From the NCBI GenBank assembly GCA_003152255.1, contig PLZT01000481.1:1-10176 (forward strand): a DNA stretch of 10,176 nt, in the 5' to 3' direction. Below the pieces are notes generated by a model. That model did no database searches. It was not told the DNA's origin and worked only from the letters and a program-made list of their open reading frames with translations. Within the stretch, counting starts at the first letter, position 1; each line of letters begins with the position of its first letter. Below are positions 5,370 through 10,176 of this stretch, piece after piece. Origin of the DNA: Methylocystaceae bacterium. Lineage in GTDB: Bacteria; Pseudomonadota; Alphaproteobacteria; Rhizobiales; Beijerinckiaceae. The translations under genes and the position numbers were made by a program.

Positions 5370-7520
5370 CTATCGCGCATGCTCGTCGAGAAACCGGCGG
5401 CACGCGTCGAAATCCTGCTGATAGCCTTCGGGCAGAGCAACTTTCTTCCCGCGCGCGAGGCTTTGCGCGTAAGCGACCATCTTGGCGGTCGGCGCCTGCG
5501 AACGAGCGGATCCTTCATCATAGGCGCCGGTGGCTGGCGCGGCAGGTTTCCTTGTCGGCGAACGCGCTGTCTTCGTTCCGCTACGGGTGCGAACCCGCTT
5601 AGAGTCTTCCGGTTTGCCGCAGTTGCCCGCCTGCCCGGCAATGCGTCGTCGCCCTGATCGACGCGCCGGCGCGGAGGTCGTCAAATCGACTGTTCCGCTC
5701 GATCGTCTGAGCAATGCGTCGATCAGATCATGTGCGGCGGCGGCAATGCCGTCGATCACCGCGCGAAAGTCCGCCTTCCCGGTGACAACCTCGTCGAGAC
5801 GCATTTCCCATAGAGCCGTTGTCCCGGGGTCGACGAGCGCCGGGGCCGCGCCGCGCAAAAGTTCGAATAGTTGCAGCCCCGCCGGGGTCGGGAGCACCAG
5901 CTTGCCGTCCGCGGCCAACAAGTTCTGCCGCTTCAGGCCCTTGATGATTTCAGCGCGGGTCGCGGGCGTGCCAATGCCCTTGGCTTCCTTCAATCGTTCG
6001 CGCAGGGCGGGATCTTCGACGAAGCGCCATGCGTTTTGCATGGCGTCCACCAGCGTGCCCTCATTGTAACGGGGCGAAGGCTGGGTTCTTTTCGCCTCGA
6101 CCCGCGCGTCGGACAGCACCGCATTCTCATCATTGCTGAGAGATGGCAGCGTTTGCTCGGCTTCCGCCTCGCCGTCCGGATCGACCGCCTGATAGACCGC
6201 CTTCCAGCCGAGCCGCAAAGGAATGCGCCCGACGGCCCTGAACTCCGCCGCGGCGTCGCCCGGAACCGGAACCGACATGATGACGACGGTCTGGCGGTAT
6301 TCGAAGTCGGGCATCACGGCGGCCAGATAGGAGCGGCAGATCAGCGCGAATAGCCGCTTTTCATCCTCGTTCAGGCGCGTAAGCCGGGTTTCCAGGTCGT
6401 CGAGGACGTTGACGTTGGGCACGACGGCATGATGCGAAACGCCCTCCAGAGCCTTGTCGCAGAAATGGCCGGACTTGCCGCGACGGATCACCGGCGGGGC
6501 GATTTCGAGATGGGCGAAGCCACGCAGGCGAGTGAGCGCGGCGACAATCGCCGGCGCGTCGCCGATCTGATTTTCGGTCAGGTAACGGGCTTCCGCGCGA
6601 GGATAGGTGATCAGCTTCTTGCCGTCGCCGTCATACAGTTCCTGTGCCACGGCAAGCGTCCTGTCGGCGGTCCACCCCCAACGCTGGCCGCAGGTCTTCT
6701 GCAACGACGGGAGATCGAACAGGCGGGGCGGCGCCTGTCGCTTTTCCTCGATGGAGACACCGAGCGGTCCATTATGCCCCGCGGCGGCTTTCGCGATCGC
6801 CTCGGCGCGGACGCGTTCCTTGATCCGCAACTTGGCCGTCGGAGCATGACGCATCAGAAAGCTGCCGTTCGGAACGATGGCGGTGGCGACGACCTCGAAA
6901 TAGTCCTCGGGCCGGAAGTCGCGGATTTCCAGTTCGCGCAGGCAGACGATGGCCAGCGTCGGCGTCTTGACCCGACCGATCCCGATCACGCCGCGAACGC
7001 CAGGTGAGAGCAATGTTTTCGTTGCCGTCCGGGTGAGGGAGAGATTGAAGATCTGGTCCGCCTGCTGGCGGGCCACCGCCGCCTCATAAAGCGGACGCAT
7101 CTCCACGTTCGGCTTCAGCCGGGAGAAGGCTTGGCAAAGCGTCTTCGGATCCTGCGCCGTGAACAAGGCCCGCCGCACTCGCCCGCGATAACCGAGATGG
7201 TCGAGGATTTCCTGACCGATCAGTTGACCTTCGCGGTCGCAATCGGTCGCCAGGATGACGTCGTCGCAGGTTTTGAGCGCCGCGGCGATGGCCTTGAGCT
7301 TCGTCGGCTTGTTCCCGCCGGCAGCCGGGCGCGTCGGATAGAGCCCATCCGGCTTGAGGACGACGCAGGACCAGCTCTTCCAGGCGGCATCGACCTCCTC
7401 GGGCTCCGCAAGCCGCAGCAGATGGCCTTCCGCGGGCAGGATCTGTCCGAACCGCGCGCCAAAGGCGGCCCGGAGATCCTTCGCCTGGCTGGCCTTTTCG
7501 GTAATGATCAATGTCGCCAT
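5370..7520 (-). CDS. topB: DNA topoisomerase III (type IA), TopB family
   Basis: A 716-residue type IA topoisomerase that cuts and passes single DNA strands, resolving recombination and replication intermediates. The Toprim domain is at the N-terminus: TEK with Glu8, and TDCDREG (92-98) with Asp93, Asp95 and Glu97 for metal. The gate domains carry VKTPTLAIV (184-192) and the active site ITYPRAEARYL (304-314) with nucleophile Tyr306; after YPR the usual Ser/Thr is Ala309. GIGTPATRAEII (515-526) is the standard C-terminal core motif. No cysteine zinc ribbons follow. Instead a basic Arg/Ser/Lys-rich linker (about 616-665) leads to a small end segment (675-716) that resembles tails seen on other alphaproteobacterial TopB proteins. 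The ATG has no strong Shine-Dalgarno, but MATLIITEK is the normal family start. A LexA-type box lies 46 bases upstream, suggesting damage-inducible control. Confidence 0.93.
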   Translation of the reverse strand: MATLIITEKASQAKDLRAAFGARFGQILPAEGHLLRLAEPEEVDAAWKSWSCVVLKPDGLYPTRPAAGGNKPTKLKAIAAALKTCDDVILATDCDREGQLIGQEILDHLGYRGRVRRALFTAQDPKTLCQAFSRLKPNVEMRPLYEAAVARQQADQIFNLSLTRTATKTLLSPGVRGVIGIGRVKTPTLAIVCLRELEIRDFRPEDYFEVVATAIVPNGSFLMRHAPTAKLRIKERVRAEAIAKAAAGHNGPLGVSIEEKRQAPPRLFDLPSLQKTCGQRWGWTADRTLAVAQELYDGDGKKLITYPRAEARYLTENQIGDAPAIVAALTRLRGFAHLEIAPPVIRRGKSGHFCDKALEGVSHHAVVPNVNVLDDLETRLTRLNEDEKRLFALICRSYLAAVMPDFEYRQTVVIMSVPVPGDAAAEFRAVGRIPLRLGWKAVYQAVDPDGEAEAEQTLPSLSNDENAVLSDARVEAKRTQPSPRYNEGTLVDAMQNAWRFVEDPALRERLKEAKGIGTPATRAEIIKGLKRQNLLAADGKLVLPTPAGLQLFELLRGAAPALVDPGTTALWEMRLDEVVTGKADFRAVIDGIAAAAHDLIDALLRRSSGTVDLTTSAPARRSGRRRIAGQAGNCGKPEDSKRVRTRSGTKTARSPTRKPAAPATGAYDEGSARSQAPTAKMVAYAQSLARGKKVALPEGYQQDFDACRRFLDEHAR

Positions 7521-7566
7521 GGTGCACGCCGAATCGAATGGTGACCGCAGCGTAATTCATTGTCGC

Positions 7567-7581
7567 GAACAAATAAAGAAC
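7567..7581 (-). promoter_or_regulatory. Candidate LexA (SOS) box upstream of topB
   Basis: The plus strand reads GAAC (7567-7570), seven bases, GAAC (7578-7581). Read toward topB it is GTTC-N7-GTTC, the direct-repeat operator of alphaproteobacterial LexA. The spacer is A/T only and an A follows the box, so the extended form GAACAAA-N4-GAACA also fits. The near end is 46 bases from the topB start codon, a usual operator distance. About 0.3 such matches are expected by chance in a window this size. LexA control is inference from motif and position. Confidence 0.6.
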
Positions 7582-7685
7582 ACCTGGGCCGCCGTCGGAC
7601 CGAAACCGTCGAAGTCGCTGGAGGGATTCTCTTCCGGGCCATGCATCTCAACGGCCCAGCGTATGTGGAGCGCCAAGTGCTAACG

Positions 7686-7706
7686 CCCGAGGGCTGGTCC
7701 TTCGGG
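7686..7706 (-). terminator. Weak hairpin after the cytochrome c gene
   Basis: CCCGAGG (7686-7692) pairs with CCTTCGGG (7699-7706) with one T bulged, starting eight bases past the cytochrome stop. No T tract follows on the minus strand. It is a possible 3'-end structure only. Confidence 0.3.
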
Positions 7707-7714
7707 ACGAGATC

Positions 7715-8044
7715 CTATTTCCTGGCCAGACCCACGATATAGGCGGCGACGGAGTCGATCTCTTCAGGGCTCAGTATGATATTCGGCATTGTCGGATGCG
7801 AAGAACGGAGGAACACCTTGATCGCGATTTCGTTCGTCGACGGCATGCGACTGATGTCCAAGAAACTCGGCGCGACGGGTTTCGGACTTTGGGGCGACGC
7901 CGCCGATCCAAGCTGATGACATGCGCTGCATGTCGTCTCGGCGAGATGTCGACCCACGGATGGATCAACCGATTGCGCGCTGGCGGGAAGCAAGAGGGCA
8001 TTGGAGACAATGAGGGCCGTCGGCATGGTCATGAATTTCGCCAT
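7715..8044 (-). CDS. Small periplasmic class I cytochrome c
   Basis: A 109-residue protein with an N-terminal signal peptide (residues 1-23, cleavage likely after ASA) and a single haem-binding site CSACH (39-43): Cys39 and Cys42 bind the haem and His43 is the proximal ligand. Met86 in HPTMPN is the likely distal ligand, followed by the usual C-terminal helix (SPEEIDSVAAYIVGL, 92-106). This is the layout of small soluble class I cytochromes c that shuttle electrons in the periplasm. Its partner cannot be told from sequence; in a methylotroph a dehydrogenase or oxidase is possible. The frame stays open far upstream (to 8518). ATG 8044 is chosen because GGAG lies seven bases before it and the signal peptide starts there. 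It is transcribed alone, divergent from the small gene at 8225. Confidence 0.88.
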   Translation of the reverse strand: MAKFMTMPTALIVSNALLLPASAQSVDPSVGRHLAETTCSACHQLGSAASPQSPKPVAPSFLDISRMPSTNEIAIKVFLRSSHPTMPNIILSPEEIDSVAAYIVGLARK

Positions 8045-8166
8045 CGACTGTCTCCAAGAGTCAGCAAGATCAGCTTGAGATATAGCCCGGCAATCCCCAG
8101 ATGCTAAGAGGCGCGACGAAACGATTTGCGTGAGTGGGGGCGCCGATGGAGCGTCCGTGCTTCTGA

Positions 8167-8197
8167 TTGACTGGCGGCGCGCGTAAGAATCTGTAAT
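8167..8197 (+). promoter_or_regulatory. Possible sigma-70-like promoter for the 8225 gene
   Basis: TTGACT (8167-8172) resembles a -35 and TGTAAT (8192-8197) a -10, matching 5 of 6 consensus bases each, but the 19-base spacer is longer than ideal. It lies in the 180-base gap between two divergent genes, 27 bases before the start codon. Weak call from motif only. Confidence 0.3.
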
Positions 8198-8224
8198 CGA
8201 TATCTTCGACCACGGGAGGCCACC

Positions 8225-8446
8225 ATGACTTGGAAGCCCGAAGTTCAGACCGATCTCACCGGCCAATGGCATAGCAATGGGTTGCGTTTCTTGACGCACA
8301 AAGAAGCCGAAGCCACGGCGCGCAACTTGATGAGGCGCTGGCTCTCGACTCGCGCGATTGAGTGCGGAGATCCTGTCAACTACAGATATTTCGAAGGAAC
8401 TCTCAAAGCCGCGCATGCTTTCAGCCCCCAGCCTCCAACTTCCTGA
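8225..8446 (+). CDS. Conserved small protein of unknown function
   Basis: A 73-residue protein. GGGAGG ends five bases before the ATG and an intrinsic terminator follows the stop, so it looks like a true single-gene transcript. The pattern (VQTDLTGQWHSNGLRFLTHK, residues 7-26, then EAEATARNLMRRW at 27-39 and DPVNYRYFEG at 49-58) reminds me of a short cytoplasmic family common in Rhizobiales and their phages, with W-N-x-LRF, an EA-rich helix with RNLM-RW, and DPVNYR. No function is known to me for that family. There is no signal peptide, membrane segment or cysteine pair. The Pro/Ser-rich end (66-73) is probably disordered. The recognition is from memory of the pattern and should be treated as moderate. 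Confidence 0.72.
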   Translation: MTWKPEVQTDLTGQWHSNGLRFLTHKEAEATARNLMRRWLSTRAIECGDPVNYRYFEGTLKAAHAFSPQPPTS

Positions 8447-8452
8447 TCTCAT

Positions 8453-8475
8453 CGCCGGCGCCGGCGTCGCTTTTT
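8453..8475 (+). terminator. Intrinsic terminator after the 73-residue gene
   Basis: The self-complementary run CGCCGGCGCCGGCG (8453-8466) forms a GC-only stem, followed after TCGC by five Ts (8471-8475). It begins seven bases past the stop codon. The rest of the gap to 8700 shows no supported gene or motif. Confidence 0.6.
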
Positions 8476-8700
8476 GATTGTGCAAAGGAGCCCGGTCGCG
8501 AACGAGAAGGTGGGCCATTGGCCGGCGAATCGGGGAGAGTTTCGCTTGAATCGGGACGGTCAGCTCAACAGCCTAAACGGTGCGCCAAGCGGACGAGCGA
8601 CTATCCGCCTGAAGCGGATTTCGCGCAACAATGGGCTCCGCAGCGTAGGAAAATCGCGCGCGCATGTTCGCCGATTTGAAGGCGCCTCGCTTCGAACAAG

Positions 8701-8725
8701 AAAAAGGCCGCCGCGAACGGCGACC
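8701..8725 (-). terminator. Strong intrinsic terminator of the cold-shock gene
   Basis: On the minus strand GGTCGCCG, the tetraloop TTCG and CGGCGGCC form an 8-bp stem with one G-T pair, followed directly by five Ts (plus-strand A run 8701-8705). It lies 49 bases past the csp stop and is a textbook rho-independent terminator with a stabilising UUCG loop. Confidence 0.85.
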
Positions 8726-8774
8726 CTTCGTCTATCCGCCGGTCGCGACGGAAAGCAGCCGCGATCAGGGCGTC

Positions 8775-8984
8775 TCAGATTTCCTTGAGCTGATCGGCGG
8801 AGGACTTGCCGCTACGCTGGTCCTGCGTGATCTCATAGCTCACCTTCTGGCCTTCGCGCAGATCGCGTAGGCCGGCGCGCTCGACCGCGCTGATATGAAC
8901 GAAAACATCGGGGCCGCCAGAATCGGGCTGGATGAAGCCGAAGCCCTTTTGACCATTGAACCATTTCACGGTGCCGGTAGCCAT
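8775..8984 (-). CDS. Cold-shock family protein (CspA-like)
   Basis: A 69-residue single cold-shock domain. It has the N-terminal [16 protein letters not shown] (residues 3-18), including RNP1 KGFGFI (13-18), then DVFVHIS (26-32) containing RNP2 VFVHI, and a C-terminal strand pair (VSYEITQD, 48-55). Such proteins bind single-stranded RNA or DNA in the cytoplasm and act as RNA chaperones; several paralogues are usual and not all respond to cold. GGAGA ends six bases before the ATG. The leader can form a long hairpin that covers part of this site (see 8993-9051), suggesting structure-dependent translation. A strong terminator follows at 8701-8725. Confidence 0.95.
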   Translation of the reverse strand: MATGTVKWFNGQKGFGFIQPDSGGPDVFVHISAVERAGLRDLREGQKVSYEITQDQRSGKSSADQLKEI

Positions 8985-8992
8985 GTCATCTC

Positions 8993-9051
8993 TCCAAACA
9001 TAGTTTAAAAGCTGGCCCGCATGCGCGGGGCCGGGTCGATCGATGTTTGGA
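8993..9051 (-). promoter_or_regulatory. Structured csp leader that overlaps the ribosome site
   Basis: In the minus-strand RNA, TCCAAACAT (plus 9051-9043) pairs perfectly over 9 bp with ATGTTTGGA (plus 9001-8993). The last three bases, GGA, are the first half of the csp Shine-Dalgarno. Between the arms is a GC stem: plus-strand GGCCCGC (9014-9020) against GCGGGGCC (9025-9032) with one bulged G. The whole resembles a cold-shock leader or RNA thermometer. This assumes transcription starts upstream of 9051, which I could not confirm; no clear promoter is visible. Confidence 0.5.
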
Positions 9052-9059
9052 AGAGGTCG

Positions 9060-9338
9060 TCAGCGGCTTCGTTTCCAAAGCAAGTCCAAGTCGTCAGGCC
9101 GAAAATCGATAGGCAAAAGATAGGGACACGCAAAGCCGAATGCAACGCCAAACCACCCGCGAGTGTGCCCGATGCCCTCGCCTTGAATGCCGAGGCGGTC
9201 TCGCGGCGCTAAAATCACTCCCTTTTCCCAAATCTTGCAGGACGCCGCCATCGCTCTGTCCCGCTTTTGGAATTTCCGCACACAAGCCGAACAAATGTCG
9301 TCCGAATCGGGGCTCCACGATTCGGGTAACGAACCCAT
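9060..9338 (-). CDS. Doubtful small ORF with a CxxC pair
   Basis: A 92-residue frame upstream of csp on the same strand. It has a CSAC pair (residues 17-20) and a Trp/Phe-rich second half ending DDLDLLWKRSR. I recognise no family. Against it: no good Shine-Dalgarno, little codon bias at third positions, and a perfect 8-bp hairpin inside it (CCGAATCG 9302-9309 with CGATTCGG 9318-9325). In its favour: it fills most of an otherwise empty 501-base gap between csp and fae and ends just before the csp leader. If it is not real, this gap holds only the csp leader and hairpins. Confidence 0.25.
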   Translation of the reverse strand: MGSLPESWSPDSDDICSACVRKFQKRDRAMAASCKIWEKGVILAPRDRLGIQGEGIGHTRGWFGVAFGFACPYLLPIDFRPDDLDLLWKRSR

Positions 9339-9446
9339 GTCCGATCCGTCAACGGGCGCGTGGCGTCGCCTCGAATGCTTCGGGCATCCGCCAAACGAGA
9401 CAACAAATTGGAAACCTCCGACGCCTTGCGCCGCTCGAACGAGAGA

Positions 9447-9464
9447 GGAGCCGCGTACGGCTCC
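9447..9464 (-). terminator. Hairpin terminator after fae
   Basis: GGAGCCG (9447-9453) and CGGCTCC (9458-9464) form a perfect 7-bp stem with a 4-base loop, 21 bases past the fae stop. The minus strand continues TCTCTC, a poor T tract; the plus strand has five Ts a few bases on (9472-9476), so it might work in both directions. Confidence 0.5.
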
Positions 9465-9485
9465 CCCCGGATTTTTGGCTTAGCC

Positions 9486-9995
9486 TTAGTGGGCGGCGAA
9501 GGGATGCTTGGCGTCGTTGCGCTTGGCGACGACTTCGGCGGCCTTCGGCTCGCCCTTGATGGCGCGGGCGAGAGCTTCCTTGGTGGCCTGATAGTTGTAA
9601 TCCTGGATCTTGGTGTCGTCGCTGGCGTCCCAGTGAATGAACACGCCGACCGAGATAAACAGATCGTCGGCTTCCGCGATCGGGATGATGCCCTCGGCCA
9701 CCGAGTCGGCGACGGCCTTGGCGACGCCGGCCTGCGCCGGGCCGAACATCTGCACCGCCTGCTTGGCGTTCTTGATCGTGACCTTGTTGAACAGGATCGT
9801 GTTCGGCTTGGTCAGCAGGTTCGGAGCAATGACGGCGAGAAGGGTCGTGAAGCCGTCCTTGTTATTGACCAGCGCATTGGCGAAAGCCAGCTCGGCGGCG
9901 CTGCCGCGCGGTCCGATCAGGAGGTCGATATGCGCGACTTCATTGCCTTCGCCGACCAGCGACTCGCCGACCAGGAGCTTATTGATCAAAGCCAT
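9486..9995 (-). CDS. fae: Formaldehyde-activating enzyme (Fae)
   Basis: A 169-residue protein, full length for the family. It condenses formaldehyde with tetrahydromethanopterin to methylene-H4MPT in the cytoplasm, the first step of the archaeal-type C1 pathway of methylotrophic bacteria. It is recognised along its whole length: [19 protein letters not shown] (13-31) with His22, the position proposed as catalytic; [17 protein letters not shown] (44-60); [12 protein letters not shown] (63-74); [13 protein letters not shown] (80-92); the conserved [18 protein letters not shown] segment (118-135); and the HPFAAH end. No fused hexulose-phosphate synthase domain is present, so it is the bacterial single-domain type. 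The start has AGGA directly against the ATG and AAGAG 11 bases away, so the ribosome site is not ideal. It stands alone here; other H4MPT genes are not in the window. A LexA-type box and a divergent transposase lie just upstream. Confidence 0.96.
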   Translation of the reverse strand: MALINKLLVGESLVGEGNEVAHIDLLIGPRGSAAELAFANALVNNKDGFTTLLAVIAPNLLTKPNTILFNKVTIKNAKQAVQMFGPAQAGVAKAVADSVAEGIIPIAEADDLFISVGVFIHWDASDDTKIQDYNYQATKEALARAIKGEPKAAEVVAKRNDAKHPFAAH

Positions 9996-10034
9996 TCCTG
10001 ATTACGCTCTTGCGTCAGCTTGGATTTTCTGTGA

Positions 10035-10049
10035 GAACAAACATAGAAC
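10035..10049. promoter_or_regulatory. Candidate LexA (SOS) box between fae and the transposase
   Basis: GAAC (10035-10038), seven bases, GAAC (10046-10049) matches the alphaproteobacterial LexA operator and the extended GAACAAA-N4-GAACA form. It is 39 bases from the fae start and 26 from the transposase start, so it could control either. It differs from the box before topB at only two of 15 positions and has the same orientation relative to fae as that box has to topB. Control of the transposase is the more natural reading; both are inference. Confidence 0.5.
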
Positions 10050-10176
10050 ATTTTGTTTTTGGGGAGGAAGCGACGATGGCGCGCAACAAGGTTCAACTGC
10101 AGAAAGGCCTCTGCGAGACCGACTTCGATGCGCAATATGGGAGCGAGGAGCGATGCCACGCCGCGCTTGTCAAATG
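10050..10176 (+). mobile_element. Left part of an IS1595-like insertion sequence (end not located)
   Basis: Inferred from the transposase start. The left terminal inverted repeat should lie between the fae start and 10075, but I could not identify it without the right end; the start given here is arbitrary. The AT-rich stretch 10021-10060 contrasts with the GC-rich surroundings and may belong to the element. Confidence 0.45.
10076..10176 (+). CDS. IS1595-family transposase, N-terminal part only
   Basis: The frame starts at ATG 10076 and runs open off the right edge; 33 codons are visible. Its start, MARNKVQLQKGLCETDFDAQ then YGSEERCHAALVK, follows the N-terminal signature of ISXO2/IS1595-type DDE transposases (xNKVQFQxGLxxxxFxxxYGTEEQC), just before the zinc-ribbon region that should follow. 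GGGGAGGA (10061-10068) ends seven bases before the ATG, a strong ribosome site. Whether the gene is intact cannot be seen. It faces away from fae, with 80 bases between the two start codons. Confidence 0.8.
   Translation, partial: MARNKVQLQKGLCETDFDAQYGSEERCHAALVK

Noticed and set aside
8045..8518. Upstream extension of the cytochrome c frame to 267 residues
   Set aside because: The extension has no motif, would bury the signal peptide inside the protein, and runs antisense through the better supported gene at 8225-8446. A good ribosome site marks ATG 8044.
8474..8788. A 104-codon plus-strand frame between the small gene and csp
   Set aside because: It starts inside the terminator T run of the preceding gene, is Arg-rich, and overlaps the csp terminator and the csp 3' end.
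1..10176. CRISPR array, tRNA or rRNA genes
   Set aside because: I found no regularly spaced direct repeats and no T-arm-like GTTCGANTC context in a tRNA-sized fold on either strand.

Overview
The window looks like chromosomal DNA of an alphaproteobacterial methylotroph or methanotroph of the Methylocystis/Methylosinus/Beijerinckiaceae kind. Two genes carry that inference. One is a GapR/DUF2312 protein, a family essentially confined to Alphaproteobacteria. The other is a formaldehyde-activating enzyme (Fae), the entry point of the tetrahydromethanopterin C1 pathway. GC-rich codon use over most of the window fits.

Layout from left to right. Positions 1-144 hold no supported gene. A minus-strand SIR2-like protein (145-1389) of visibly lower GC is a plausible NAD-consuming defence effector. 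About 750 bases without a convincing gene follow (1390-2139), with some hairpins. Then come gapR on the plus strand (2140-2418) with a hairpin terminator, a 12-bp inverted repeat with a 74-base spacer, and a membrane-anchored alpha/beta hydrolase (2709-3527, plus). Facing it is a minus-strand pair: a class III sirtuin cobB (4482-5192) and, three bases after its stop, a secreted or lipid-anchored HExxH protein (3606-4478). Upstream on the same strand is DNA topoisomerase III, topB (5370-7520). Next are a small periplasmic cytochrome c (7715-8044, minus), a 73-residue conserved small protein (8225-8446, plus), a cold-shock protein (8775-8984, minus), a doubtful small ORF (9060-9338), fae (9486-9995, minus), and the first 33 codons of an IS1595-type transposase running off the right edge (10076 onward).

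Most genes are unrelated housekeeping or accessory functions, not one pathway. Links that can be argued from sequence are the tight cobB-peptidase pair and two perfect GAAC-N7-GAAC motifs. This is the alphaproteobacterial LexA (SOS) box pattern. One lies 46 bases upstream of topB and the other lies between fae and the transposase. The two differ at only two of 15 positions. The cold-shock gene has a leader that can fold so that a 9-bp stem covers part of its Shine-Dalgarno.

I do not see a clearly new multi-gene system. The best leads are the possible SOS control of topB, the csp leader structure, the isolated SIR2-like gene, and an HExxH protein whose expected third zinc ligand is replaced by glycine.
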